A stretch of DNA of 64,000 nucleotides from Pontederia crassipes (Eukaryota; Streptophyta; Magnoliopsida; Commelinales; Pontederiaceae): NCBI GenBank assembly GCA_030549335.1, contig JAUKPH010000027.1:620001-684000 (forward strand). The letters are read 5' to 3'. The position numbers were made by a program, and so were the translations under genes. The notes beneath the pieces were generated by a model. That model worked only from the letters and a program-made list of their open reading frames with translations, ran no database searches and was not told the DNA's origin. Positions within the stretch are counted from its first letter, which is position 1. The number at the start of each line of letters is the position of its first letter. Shown in pieces: positions 35,071-47,690 of this stretch.

Positions 35071-36080
35071 ATGGAGACCTCCACCTTCCTGCGCTCTCTC
35101 GCCGCCCTCCTCGCACTCTCTTCCTTCTCGGGTTCCCGACGGCGCTCTCGGCACTGTGCAACAAGGACGACGAGGCGGTGCTCCTGAAGGTGAAGTCCTA
35201 CTTCGGCGACCCCCCGCTGCTGTCCTCGTGGACCCCTGCCACCGACTGCTGCGGATGGGACAACGTCTTCTGCAACGGCAACGGCCGCGTGCACGAGCTC
35301 TTCCTCGCGGACGACGCAATGTCCGGCAGGCTGCCCCCGGAGCTCGGCGACCTCACCGAGCTCGACATTCTCGTCATCATCGACACCCCGCGCATCGTCG
35401 GCTCCCTCCCTCCTTCCTTCGCCAAGCTCACGAACCTCGTGACGCTTGCAGTCCAGAACACCTCACTCTCCGGCGCCATTCCCACCTTCTTTCCCGAGCT
35501 CAAGAACCTAAGCTCCCTCATCCTGCGCTTCAACAAGTTCTCCGGCACGATTCCGACTTTCCTAGGCACTCTTCCGAATCTTTCCTACCTGGACCTAAGC
35601 AGCAATCGCCTAACGGGAAGCATACCTTCAGTTCTAGTCCAAGGGACCGCGCGCTCGGTCGTACTGTCGCACAACCATCTCACTGGCGACATCCCCCGTT
35701 CTTATGGCGACGAGGGCTTCGCCGCCATAGATTTCTCCCACAATGCGCTTACCGGAGACGCGTCCTTCGTCTTAGGCGAGGACAAGAGTGCGTACAAGAT
35801 CGATTTATCATGGAACCAGCTTGAATTCGACATCACGGGCGTGGGGTTCCCGAAGAGCCTCTTGTACATGGACTTGAGCCACAACAGGATCAGGGGGAGC
35901 TTGTCGCCATCGTTCCGGGCACTGAATGGACTCAGGTTGCTGGACCTGTCTTACAACCGGTTGTGCGGTCGGATTCCCGCTGGCAGGTCGTTGGTGATGC
36001 GCCGGCCGGCACCGTACCACCACAACAGATGCCTCTGCGGGTTTCCGTTGGCGGCATGCAAGAAGAAGGTGAGGTTATGA
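35071..36080 (+). pseudogene. PGIP-like LRR protein, copy 3 (early frameshift)
   Basis: Third, more diverged member of the PGIP cluster. The proper start is the ATG at 35071 (METSTFLRSLAALLALSSF, a signal peptide). Near 35130 the sequence CTCGGGTTCCCGACG is 4 bases shorter than the same place in copies 1 and 2, which shifts the frame. The frame then stays open from before 35178 to the stop at 36078-36080. It contains the N-cap CNKDDEAVLLKVKSYF with TPATDCCGWDNVFC, about ten LRRs (FSGTIPTFLGTLPNL, SSNRLTGSIPS, NHLTGDIPRSY, LSHNRIRGSLSPSF) and the C-cap CLCGFPLAACKKK. One added base would give the 336-residue family length. No intron. The N-terminal error is the only obvious lesion, so it is either a young pseudogene or a base-calling error. 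Confidence 0.85.
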
Positions 36081-37207
36081 TCCTCCGGTCCTCCGGAGAT
36101 CAGCAATTGGCGTCTGTGCTAGGCCACTGGCCCTCTGGAGACAAATGTTGCAGTCTCTTCCAACTTAATTTGTCCCACCAATAAAGGCAAACATTATTTC
36201 ATTTTCCCACTTAATCAAACGATGCACGTGGAATTTAGCAACTAAGTAATGTCATATATATGCCATTGTAATTAATAAAGGTTACTTCCTCATGTTGGTA
36301 TCCAATTCTCTATTATAATAACTTCCCTACATTTGTGAGTTAATTAACTAACTATCGTGTAATGAAAATATTACCCTCAAGCATAATAAATTTATGCACA
36401 TTAATATTAAAAAAAGCTTTACCTCACTCCTACTTGGACCACCCCGTCCTCTCCTCACAATAGAGGAGGATAACTCCTACAGGAGGGAGGTGCGTCTTGC
36501 ACTTGGGAAAGTCTTATTAATGTAATTAGTTTTCTGTTTCATTATCTATATATGAAATACATAGATTGGTTGTCTGAGTGCCAAAAAAAATATCATATAT
36601 GGGGGGAAGAAGAACTTTGTAAGTGGTACAAGAAAACTAGAATTATTTCATATAATGTCCTGAAAATCAAACTCTTATCATGTGGGCAAAGTCCATCTTC
36701 AAAGGCGCTACTATAATATATATTTAATTATTCTATTGATCATTAACAATTATGTCACATTAGCGGAAATATAAATAAACAATATAACAACTATAGGTCC
36801 TTAACCATGCCTTATTGTCAAGCACATCGTTCCCAAACAATCCCACAATAATTAATGCAGGGAAGGGAATTCTGTCATGACTATTGAAGCCCAATGCATG
36901 ATAACAAATTATAATAAAGGATTTATTTCTTAAACTTATCCTCTCTAAACTATACCAAAATTTCTACTTTACTGTACCTGTTTAGTTCTATTAATTTTTT
37001 CATTTTTTATATTTATGAAATGACTAACTACTTTTCTATACCCACTCTTAATATTTAAAATTTAAAATAATAAATAAAAAGAATAAAAAAAGAGGGGGCA
37101 CTGCATCCCCAGCAAAGAGTGCATGCAAAAGGGTGGTAAATGCATGCGATGAGGAAGGAAATGATTTATAGGAAGAAAGGAAATTATATATGAGAAGAAA
37201 ATGAGGA
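36081..37207. other. 3' flank of PGIP copy 3
   Basis: Starts with a 3' UTR-like stretch (CATTTTCCCACTTAATC resembles the flanks of the other copies), then AT-rich DNA. I see no gene or element boundary before the target site GAGAC at 37208-37212. Confidence 0.45.
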
Positions 37208-37212
37208 GAGAC

Positions 37213-37971
37213 TGTTATAAATAACCAAAAATTGACATTAACTAACAAGGCAGGAGAAGAAGAGAAGAGGAGAAGAGAAGATAAGAAGAAATGCAAAGAA
37301 ACTATCATACTTGAAGGATTTTATTACGGAATGACATGTACACATCAGCAATATAGTTGACATATGATATGTAACAACATATAATGTTAGCGATTTCATA
37401 TGACATGATATGATAATTTGAAAGAGAGGCAATATAAATAGAATGAAGGCTGTGAAGAGACATATCTCTGAGCCATTTTTGTCAAAGTTTTCTTGTTATT
37501 TTTCTTGGAACTGTTGGGGCATTTTCTGTGTCCCTTTTTCTTTTCTTCCTTTGTTCCCTATTTGCTTGTCAACAAGGATGTGAGTGCTTGCATTTCCAAC
37601 ATTCAGCAACTTTTGGAGGAGCAAAAGAGAAAAATACGTGAGATGTGGAAGGAGTTAATACTCAAAGAGAAGATGAAGGTGCTAGTAACTCACCATACTG
37701 TGAAGTGAAGAAAAGAAGCAAAGGGATCCTGGCTGCTGCAAAGACTAGAGGCATTTGAAGCCCCACAACACACATCTACTTGCAGGATCATAGATCAGAA
37801 AGGATTTGCAGATCAAAAAGGAAAGTCGAGAAGCTAACCCTAGCTTTGGAGAAGAAAACTCACGGCTGGAAAGGAAAAAGGTGGGAGCTACAGTGCCAAC
37901 ATCTGTTTTTTATACTTTCTGCAATGGATTATATGTGGGATTAATGGGCTGGACTACCTGAAGCTTTAACA
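37213..37971 (+). repeat. 5' LTR of gypsy element 2
   Basis: Aligned with 42606-42980 plus 46083-46460. The last base pair differs: CA here, CG in the 3' LTR. The +37493-37708 open frame belongs to the LTR and is not a gene. Confidence 0.92.
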
Positions 37972-38237
37972 TTTGGTTCTCTTGTTGCTGTTTTTGTTGA
38001 GTTTTTTGTGACTTCTAATATCAGTGTTGGCATTCTTGAGAAGGATTTCTGCATTTCTTGATAAGCTTTGCACTTGATACAATTTTGATTACATGAGAAG
38101 AGATTCTTAAATTTCTGATCTCTCATTGAATCTGAATTATTATAATAATTCATAGAGAAATTCTGCAGAACAGTTGGTGTGCTTCATTTCTGTCCTATTT
38201 TCCCTGAGATTTTTGAGATAGTTGATGGTAGTCTAGA

Positions 38238-39300
38238 ATGGAGGATTCTATGAACAGACTTCGAGCTTTGATGGAACAACAATTTTCTTTTGTTAAGGAT
38301 AAATTTATTTCTGTAAATGAATCCATTGTAGCTCTTGAGATGAAATATGATGATCTAAATGCAGGATTACAACATACACCTAGACACAATAGTGACAGTG
38401 GAAACTAGAATACTTCGTTCCATTCCCCAAGTTCATCCAACCGAGGTTTTGTCTCATCTATTTTATCCAAGAATATCAAATTAGAACTTCCAAAGTTCTC
38501 TGGTTCTGACCCACTGGAATGGATATTCAAAGCTGAGCAATTCTTGGATTTCTATAATATAGCTGAGGAATCTAGAATCACAGTGGTATCATTTGCATTT
38601 GATGGAGTGGCTTTGCAATGATACAAGTGGATGTATCAAAATAAGAAACTAAGTTCTTGAACAAACTTTGTTAGAGCTTTGGAAATTAGATTTGGTCCTT
38701 TAGAGTTTGAAAATTACCAAGGGGCTTTATCAAAATTAACCCAAACTAGTACTGTAATGGAAAATCAGTCCAAATTTGAGGTTTTATCTAATAGGGTTAA
38801 TGGCTTATCAGTATCATTTCTACTCTCTTGCTTCATTTCTGGATTGCAATCACAAATCATAAGAGAATTGATGGCATTTCAACCCAAATCTCTGATGCAA
38901 GCAATTGGGTTGGCCAAACTATAAAAAGAAAAGTTAATAGATGCTACTACTATGCCTAGAAAATCACACTATAAACTTCAATATTTTTCACCCCAGTTCT
39001 CAACAAAACCTTTACAGTTTTTAGGAACCAATTCTCAAATTGTTCCTAACACATACTCTGCACAAAGTTCTACTACAAATACTGAACAAGCTTCTAATCA
39101 AGGACCAGAAATGCACTCCCAGTTAAAAGACTCACTCGTGCTGAAATGATGGACAAGAGAAATATTTATGTTACAATTGCGATGAAATATTTCATAAGGG
39201 GCACAAATGTAAACCTGAATTTTTGTTGCTGACAAGTTTGGAAGACCAACTTCTTGAAGGAATTGATGAACCTGATGCTTAAGAATGTCAACAGGATTTA
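38238..39300 (+). pseudogene. gag of gypsy element 2 (degenerate)
   Basis: An ATG at 38238 begins MEDSMNRLRALMEQQ. A coiled-coil-like N-terminus, LELPKFSGSDPLEWIFKAEQFL (about 38480-38545) and the retrotransposon-gag core (FVRALEIRFGP, about 38660-38700) follow. A zinc knuckle C-x2-C-x4-H-x4-C lies near 39160-39210 (CYNCDEIFHKGHKC). Stops at about 38406 and 38622, and frame changes around 38650 and 39140, break the frame. The zinc knuckle itself is intact. Confidence 0.82.
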
Positions 39301-42300
39301 TTGGAAATCAGTTTACATGCCCTATCAGGAGTGCTTAAATCTCAAACTCTAAGAATGTGGTGTTTTGTGATAGGAATTCCAATCACGATATTAATAGATA
39401 ATGGTTCTACTCATAATTTCATACGAGAAGCCACTATTTCCAAGTTATCTCTGTCTATTACTCCTTCTAGCACTTTGAAGTAATGATTGGGAATGGAGAC
39501 AAGTTACATTGTGCACGATTGTGTTCACACGTGGAATTTCATATTTAGGGGTTGGTTTTTATGGATGATTTTTATGTATTACTAATTGAAGGGACTGATA
39601 TGGTTTTAGGAGTTCAGTGATTGTAGAAACTGGGACCAATTATAGATGATTACTCTATTCTCACAATGTCTTTTGCATGGCAAGGTCAAAATATTTGTTT
39701 GAGAGGTCAAAATAAATTGAATATTGATTCAGTATCACATCATTAGTTGAGAAGAATAATTCAATTACAACATGTTATGTCCTACTTTCAGTTGACTATT
39801 ACACAAGAAAGTTCAGAGGGGGACAATATTAGTAGTGAAGTTAGAGTTGTATTGGATAAGTATGAGAAGGTTTTCTTGATACTCACTTCTCTTCCTCCAA
39901 ATAAAGTAGTTTAACATCACATCCATCTAATACCGAATAGCCAACTTGTCATTGTAAAACCCTACAGATATCCTCATTTTCAAAAAGCTAAAATAGAGAA
40001 GTTGGTAAAAAAAATATTGGAGCAAGGAGTTATACAACACAGTTCCAGTCCATTCTCCTCTCCAGTGTTGCTAGTGAAGAAAAATGATGGGACTTGGCAT
40101 TTTTGTGTGGACTATAGAGCCTTAAATGGCATTACTATCAAAGATAAGTTTCCTATACCTACTATAGATGAGTTTTTGGATGAACTTTATGGAGTAACAA
40201 TTTTTTCTAAGGGCAGGTTACCATCATATCAGAATGCATGAGAATGATGTAGGGAAGACAACTTTTCAAACACATGAGGGTCATTATGAGTTCTTAGTAA
40301 TGCCCTTTGGATTAACAAATGCTCCTTCTACTTTTAAGGTCATTATGAACATATTGTTTGCTCCTTATTTGAGAAAGTTTGTGATTGTATTTTTTTATAG
40401 TCATTATACAGTCTTAATTTGGATAGTCATTTGCAACATTTGGACCTTATATTACAGTGTCTACAGATCATAGTTTTTATCTCCAAAAGAGCAAATGCAG
40501 TTTTGCCCTACCCAAGATTGATTATCTAGGTCATATTGTATTAGCTAATGGAGTGGAGCTTGTTTGGTAAAAGATTGAGGCTGTTCAACAGTGGTCACTT
40601 CCTATGAACATTAAGCAATTACCAACATTTTCGATGGTTTGTAAAAGGGTATGCTTCTTCTGTTGACCCTTTGACTGATCTACTACAAAAAGACTCATTT
40701 CAATGGACAGAAAAAAGCTATAGCAGCCTTTTAGACTATGAAATCTGCCTTCACTTTAGCTCATATATTGCAATTACCATATTTCAATAAAAATTTTGTC
40801 CTGGAACAGATGCTTCAAGAACTGGAATTGATGTCGTGTTACTTCAGAACAATTTGCTTGTATGTTATTTTAGTAAAAAGTTATCCAAATCCTTCCAGAA
40901 GTCTTCAGTGTATGTAAGTTGCTATAGTAGAAGCAGTTAAAAAGTGGAGACATTATTTACTGGGTCATCATTTTGTCATTAAGATAGATCACAAAAGTCT
41001 CAAGGAAATTTTGACTCAAATCATTCGGACCCTTGAGCAACAACAACAATTTTTGGCTAAACTCTTTGGCTATTATTACTCTATAGTTTGCAAGCCCGGG
41101 TGGAGAACAAAGTGGCTGATGCCTTATCCAGTCAATTCAATACATGTAGTCAATTATTGGGATTGATTATATCGATCTTCAATATTATTGATCAGATTCG
41201 ATAGGAGTATGATTCTAGTTCTCAACTTCAATATTTATTACAGGAAATTTCTAATGGCATCTCTTCTTCATCAGATTTAACAGCTAAAGATGATTTATTA
41301 TACAAACAAGATAGAATTTTTCTTTTACCTTCTTCCATTATTATTCCGATACTATTGGAGTAGTTTCATGCTACCCCTATTGGAGGGCACTTGGGAATCA
41401 TTAAGACTTTCAAATAGATAGCAGTTGAGTTCTTTTGGCAAGGTCTAAGAAAATCAATGGAAGATTTTGTTCGCAAATGTCAGTAAATCAAGTATTGTAC
41501 TATTATTCTTGTTGGGTTATTACAACCTATCCCTATTCCAAACAGGGTATGGGAGGATATCTCTATGGATTTTGTGACAATTTACCACTTTCTAATGGTT
41601 TTACAGCAGTTCTAATTGTGGTAGATAGACTTTCCAAATATTGTCACTTTACACATTACTCTGCCTCAAAGGTTGTAAAATTATTTTTAGACATGGTTGT
41701 GAAGCTACGTGATTTTCCAAGGACCATTATTTCAGATAGATATTCCATATTTCTTAGTTCTTTTTTTGAAAGAATTATTTTCTCTCACCAATACCAAGCT
41801 TTGTATGAGCTATGCTTATCACTAACAATCTGATGGCTAGACTGAGCTATTAAATAGGTGCATGCAACAGTACTTGAGAGATTTTGCTATGGACAAACCC
41901 TCTACTTGGTCCAAATATCTACCATGGGTAGAATATTCTTTCAATACTTTCTATCATACTAGCTCTCAGATGACTCCTTTTGAGGTCACCTATGGTCGTC
42001 AAGCTCCTACTATTCCTGCCTATATAAGAGATCAGTCTCAAGTGGAAGCTGTGGATGTTGAGCTTCGAGATCGGGATGAGTTAAAAGTTTTGAAAGAAAA
42101 TTTATCAAAATCTCAGTCAAGGATGAAGAGTAATGTAGATTAATACCGAACTAATATGGAGTTTACAGTAAGGGACTTGGTCTATGTGAAACTACAGCCC
42201 TACAAGCAAGGGTTCCTTGCTCAAAGAAGTACTCACAAGTTATCAATGACATTTTATGAGCCTTTTCATGTATCCAAAAGAATTGGAACATTTGCTTATG

Positions 42301-42580
42301 AATTAGTTCTTCCTCCTAATTCTAAAATTTATCTTGTGTTTCATATTTCCAAGCTAAAGAAGGCTTTGGAAAAATCGAATTCTTTCTTCCTTGCTAGGAA
42401 TCTTAGACATACATGGCTCTATACTTAAGCCAGTAGCTATTATTGCTACCAAAATTATCAATTGCCAAGGACAATTTATAAAACAAGTATTGCTTCAGTA
42501 GGAAGGACTTCCGATGGAAGACACTTCATGGGAGGATTTTGATCAAGTTACATATTCCATTTTCAGACCTGAAGGATAAA
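39301..42580 (+). pseudogene. pol of gypsy element 2 (degenerate)
   Basis: The protease motif ILIDNGSTHNFI (about 39390) has Asn where Ser is usual after the catalytic Asp. RT runs about 39960-40560 with [24 protein letters not shown] and [12 protein letters not shown], but at about 40395 the catalytic Asp-Asp pair is absent: the frame goes VIVFF directly into the following YS motif with a frameshift, indicating a small deletion. RNase H (about 40790-41120) and integrase (about 41380-42140; MDFVTNLPLS-like, [24 protein letters not shown]) follow. The C-terminal domain ends with a chromodomain-like DTSWEDFDQVTYSIF before the TAA at 42578. The RT is clearly inactive. Confidence 0.85.
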
Positions 42581-42595
42581 GTCTAGTTTTTCACC

Positions 42596-42605
42596 GAGGG
42601 GAAAA
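42596..42605 (+). other. Polypurine tract of gypsy element 2
   Basis: GAGGGGAAAA lies directly before the 3' LTR start TGTTATAA; it is the plus-strand priming site of LTR elements. Confidence 0.75.
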
Positions 42606-42980
42606 TGTTATAAATAACCAAAAAGTGAAATTAACTGACAAGGCAGGAGAAGAGAAGACTAGAAGAAATGTAAAGAAATCATCATACTTGAAGGATTTTA
42701 TTACAGAATGACATGTACACATCAGCAATATAGTTGACATATGACATGTAACAACAATGTAATAGCATGTAATTCTAGTGATTTCATATGACATCATATG
42801 GCAATTTAAAAGAGAGGCAATATAAATAGAATGAAGGCTGGGGAAGAGGCACATCTCTGAGCCATTTTTGCCAAAGTTTTCTTGTAATTTTTCTTGGAGA
42901 TGCTGGGTGCTCGAAACCTCTTTCTTTCTCTGTATCTCCTCTTTCTTTCTTCCTTTATTCCCTATTTGCTTGTCAACAAG

Positions 42981-45900
42981 CACTACAAGAAAATCTAGGA
43001 ATAGCGACCCAAGCAGCGAGATGCTACTGCGGTGCTATTGAGTCTCTGGAAGATGTAACGTCACATTAGCATCCACATAGCGCCGTAATAATGCGACGAC
43101 GATAGTCAGTGGCTAATGGCATCGCAATAGAGCCAACAAAAGTGGAGACACTACTAGAGTCAATGGTTGATACTATCTCAACGTTTCTAAGACTCGTGGT
43201 GTCCGGCTGGAAGTAGTAGATAGACGTCGCTAAGTCGATGCTAAAGTGGCGCTATAGAGGAGGAGCTATTCCAGCGCGCAAGAGACGCTAACATTTTGTG
43301 TTAGTTGATGCTATGTCGGCGCTACTGTGAGGCCAACTTCATGTTTGTTGCGTCGCCAATGAGGTGCTAACGTGACGGTAAGGATGATATATTTAATATA
43401 GCATCGACAGGTTTTGCAACGCTAAGGTGACGTTATGGAGGCGCTAATTACAGATTTTTTACCCATTACAATCACATTTTTCTTTCGTCCCACACCGTAC
43501 AATTATATAATGCATATAAATGCATTGATGCATTGATATTCATCACAGGCATAATATGAAAGCATCACAAAACAATATTTAAGATAAGATTATGAAAAGT
43601 AATAAACTGAACTAACAAACTATACATATATCTAATAATAAGTCTATAAGTGACAAAAGTATAGTTTCTATCCATGATTTATTTCTATCCTAGGTTTGGG
43701 AGTTATTGTTATCATTTCAGACGTTCGATCTAGACGTGCTCGGTCCATGATCTCACGGGAATGGATTCTGTGTTGGAATCAATCCCTGAATTGTCTATAA
43801 TAGCGGAGTCAACTGTTGCGATAGTTGCTGCGATACCTGCTCTGATAGCTGCTGCGATAGCTGCTGGGATAGTTGCGTTATATCAGGTGCAGCAGATGAG
43901 TTCGGAGCAGATAGACCACATGCATATCTTCAGCTCCTCCTAGGTACCTGAGCGGCTATGCCGAGGCACGCAAGTATCCTCCTCGTATCGTGCCCGACGG
44001 AGGAGGAGAAGGAGTCGGAGGAGGTGGATGGATGGTGGTGGAGGCAGAGGAGGCGGATGTGAATGGCGGAGAAGGAGGCGGAGGAGTCGGAGGAGACGGA
44101 GGGCGGCGAAGGGCGAGGCGGAGGGAGGGCCGCGGAGGAGCGGAGGGCGTCGTCGGGCGTCGTTGAAGCGGAGGAGTGGAGGGCATCATCGGGCATTGTC
44201 GGAGCGGAGGACCGTCGGAGCGGAGGACCGTCGGAGCGGAGGGCATTGTCGAGCCTCGTCAGGGCGGAGGGCATCGTTGGAGCGGAGCGGTAACAGTAAA
44301 ATATGAAAATACAGAAGAGGGGTTAGGGATTTAAGTTAAGTACTTAGCGCCTCAATTAGAAACGACGCTACTTAGATGCTACATAGGCGCCATAGTCGAG
44401 ATGCTATTTTGAGGTTGTATATTAAGTGATAGTAATATGTATACGTGAATGAGTTATATATGTCTATTTATATGTTATATGTGCCCGATTAAGTGAAATA
44501 AAAAGTCGGCTAGTGCGGTGCTATAGAGAGGTTAATGGGTCGCTAAGAATCTTAGTGACACCATAGCGTCACAGTAGCATCTCCGCTAACTTAGTGTCTC
44601 ATTATGGAGACGCCAGGGCAACGTTAAGTCATTTTCTATATTCTAATTTTCTATTATATGTATGTAAATTTTTTATCAAGATAGCATCTCATCGCAATGT
44701 GTCCCATTCTAGTTGTTTTGTTTCCTTCCCACAATCTAAAAATTATGAAATGCATATATAATTATTCATGTATATATATATATATATAATTATAAGTCTA
44801 TATGTATATGTGTATATAACAAAATTGTGTATATATATATCTAATATATGTATATGTATATGTCTACGTGTGAGAGATTAAGTTACAATAATGTGTTTAT
44901 CTATATGTATTATAAGTATATACGTGTATGTATATGTCTATATATGTGAGAGACATATATAGATAACGTGTATATGTATACGTATTCCAAGTATATATGT
45001 ATGTATATATTTATATGTGCGAGATTAAGTGATAATAATATGTACATGTGCACTTATTATATAAAAGTATAAGTATATACGTGTATTTATATGTCGATAT
45101 GTGTCCGATTAAGTGACTGTGATAAAAAGTCAGCTACGGAGGCGCAATATAGACACTATTGAGTCGTTAAAATGTATTAGCGATATAACAGCGTCTACGT
45201 AGCGTCTCATCCATTTTAGCGTCTCCGTAAGGAGACGCCAACGAGACGCCAATATTGTCTCGCTGGCGTCGACGAAGATTGCGGCTCTAGTGTGGCGGTA
45301 GGTAGATATTATTGCGCCTCTACGGAGATGATAAAATAGGATAATTTATAACAAATCATGTCTCTTAATTCAATCATCATAATTTCATGATTAAGAATAT
45401 AAAAACAATATATGTATAATTAAGATATGATATAAATTGTATGGATAAATAACATATAAAATATAGATAACAAATTATATATTTAGGAACACTCATATGA
45501 TGTAGACATATATAAGCAATCATTTAGGAATACAAGGTGCATATACAATCTTTAATTTATTTATTGATTAAAGTATAATATAGATAATATATAGGGTTGC
45601 GTCAAAATAGATAACATAAAGCGATATAAATATAGATAGTCTATACATAGTTATCTATTTCTTAATTTACATATATAGTTATGAGATGCCAAGTAAGTGT
45701 TAAAATAGTCCTTGTTCATGTTCGCATCTACATAGCGTTGCGTTAGCTGTGACGTCAGTAGCGTCTCTATAGCGTCTGAGACGATGCGATGCTATATTCG
45801 CATCGAAAGCTGTCGACGCGAGAACAACGTTAGATTCTCCCGCGCATTTTTTGCTACATGGCGCGGAATAATAGCGGCTTCCTGGCATCGCTATTGCGCC

Positions 45901-46082
45901 TTCTTTAGCGCCTATTTTTTGAAAATGCTAAGAAAATGATAATGTGACGCTATTGAGAGACAAGTAGCGTCACCTACTTGGGACTCAAATGAGACACCAT
46001 AACGACACTAGTGACATCGTTTTAACGTCCTCATATTTTGAGAAACTATTTTACGTTGCTAATAGCCAGTTTTCTTATAGTG
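42981..46082. mobile_element. CACTA C: non-autonomous CACTA element in the gypsy 2 LTR
   Basis: Left end CACTACAAGAAAATCTAGG; right end ...CAGTTTTCTTATAGTG (inverted CACTATAAGAAAACTG). Target duplication AAG at 42978-42980 and 46083-46085. 3,102 bp. The subterminal regions (42981-43460 and 44340-46080) are rich in AGCGRC/GCGCTA/GAGACGC motifs in both orientations, a different motif set from CACTA A and B. The interior has a purine-rich GGAGG array (43990-44290) and a GCTGCGATAG repeat (about 43810-43880). No transposase. The open frames at 43761-43943 and 43930-44274 are repeat translations. Confidence 0.87.
43990..44290. repeat. Purine-rich GGAGNGGAGG array in CACTA C
   Basis: About 300 bases of GGAGGCGGAGG-type units, including an exact doubled unit ACCGTCGGAGCGGAGG near 44211-44245. 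One strand is almost all purine in places, giving triplex or G-rich secondary-structure potential and false Ser/Pro-rich ORFs on the minus strand. Confidence 0.65.
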
Positions 46083-46465
46083 AAGGATGTGAGTGCTTGC
46101 ATTTCCAACATTCAGCAACATTTGAAGGAGAAAAGAGCAAAATACGTGAGATGTGGAAGGAGCCTCACGTGGAAGGAGCTAATATTCAAAGAGATCAAGG
46201 TGTTAGTAACTCACCATATTGTGAAGTGAAGAAAAGAAGCAAAGAGATCCTGGCTGCTGTCAAGACTAGAAGCACTTGAAGCTGCACAACACACATCTAC
46301 CTGCAGCAGTAGCTAGAAGAAAGGATCTATAGATCAAAAAGGAAAGAAAACTCATGACTGGAAAGGAAAAAGGTGGGTGCTACAGTGCAACATCTATTTT
46401 ATACTTTCTGCAATGGATTATATGTGGGCTTAATGGGCTAGGCTAACTGAAGTTTTAACGGAGAC

Positions 46466-47291
46466 CGATTTCCAAGTGATGTTCACTTGAAGAAGAGGGA
46501 TTCTATTTTCATTTTCCTTCCTAAATGATCATTATTTGAGGGGTGAAGGATTTCACTATGAATTTCCTCTCTTATAAGATACAAAGGGTCAAGTAATATG
46601 TACCAATAAAATGAATGCAATAATAGTTTCATTGTTCCCTCGTCAAAGAGAAAATTAACTTTGATTATCAAATAATACTTTTTTACTAAACATAAATATG
46701 TAGTTTATACAGAAATTATACTTCAAATTTTGAACTTTAGCAATTTTCAATTTACTACATTACAATATCCATAAATAAAAAATAAAAAACTTGCACAAAA
46801 TAGTATTGAGAAGAAATAATTAAATGATGACGAAGAAAAAATGCATTCAGAAATTTATGTTCTTTACATGTGAATAATATTTAATACAGATAAATTTAAT
46901 TTTAATTAATGTGCACAATAATATTGATGGTAATAAATCATAAAATATTATTTCTAGAAAATGGTCTTCATTAAACTAAACTAGACCCACGCTTCTATTG
47001 AATAAATATCACAAAATTAACTTACTACAAAAAGATTTAAATTTCAAAGTATAAATAATAAAACTAATGATTCACCGAATAATAAACAAATTGTAGTGTC
47101 AGAAAAAATATACAATATGATATTATGTTATACTAATAAATAAATAATTATGGAGTCAATAGCAATACATTAATTAAGTATACAAATGAATAATCTTTGT
47201 GCATAAAATTTAATGATAATAAATAAAAGAAGTTATGAAGATAAATAAAGAAGCATCACGTGGCGTGCCATCGCCTTAAGTCACATCATCA
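46466..47291. other. AT-rich spacer between gypsy 2 and the Mutator element
   Basis: Very AT-rich, no ORF with recognisable content, no repeat boundaries seen. Confidence 0.5.
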
Positions 47292-47301
47292 TAGCAAGAT
47301 G

Positions 47302-47690
47302 GGATAAATTATACGAAAGGTCCTCCAACTTTGAGTCAATTTTTAACTAGTCTCCCAACTTCAATTTGTAACAAGAACGTCCTTCATATTTCATTTTCTT
47401 GCACGCTTAGTTCTCTTGGCCGGTGATAGTGGATTTTCCGGTTGCCTTGCTTACGTGACCGACATGTGATCCATTTCTCTCTCATCCATGTCATTTTAAT
47501 AATCCACACGCGTGCTGACGTAAAAGGGGAAATTGTTTCCCTGCTATAATGTTATATTATGAAATCCCTTTTCATATGTTGTCCTTTCCCCCAAAAGTTG
47601 AAACCCTTCCCCCCCCCCCCTTTCTCAGGCGGCGGCGAGCTCGACAAGCGGCGTCGATCTCGACAGCCGGCGTTCTATTTGGTGGCAAAG
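47302..47690 (+). repeat. Left terminal inverted repeat of the Mutator-like element
   Basis: Pairs with about 52060-52449 inverted, with roughly four in five bases identical by eye. Landmarks on both sides are CCAACTTTGAGTC, CAACTTCAATTTGTAAC, TTCTTGCACGCTTAGT and TCACG/ACGTAA...GGTTTC. It includes a run of 12 Cs (47609-47620) where the partner is shorter. Probably holds the promoter of the GRF ORF. Confidence 0.88.

Larger units (their letters stand above)
37213..46460 (+). mobile_element. Ty3/gypsy chromovirus 2, full length, degenerate, with CACTA in its 3' LTR
   Basis: The 5' LTR is 37213-37971 (759 bp), starting TGTTATAAATAACC and ending CTTTAACA. The 3' LTR starts at 42606 and ends at 46460 (TTTTAACG), enlarged by a 3.1-kb CACTA insertion at 42981-46082. 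The target duplication GAGAC is at 37208-37212 and 46461-46465. A polypurine tract GAGGGGAAAA (42596-42605) abuts the 3' LTR. The coding order gag, protease, RT, RNase H, integrase, chromodomain and the short length (about 6.1 kb without the insert) suggest a compact chromovirus such as Reina, by inference. Confidence 0.93.
42606..46460 (+). repeat. 3' LTR of gypsy element 2, interrupted
   Basis: LTR sequence 42606-42980 and 46083-46460 matches the 5' LTR. The junction GTCAACAAG/GATGTGAGTG equals the unbroken sequence at about 37570-37585 once the CACTA element and one AAG are removed. Confidence 0.92.

Noticed and set aside
43930-44306. Ser/Pro-rich and Arg/Gly-rich ORFs in CACTA C
   Set aside because: Translations of the GGAGG purine array in both directions.
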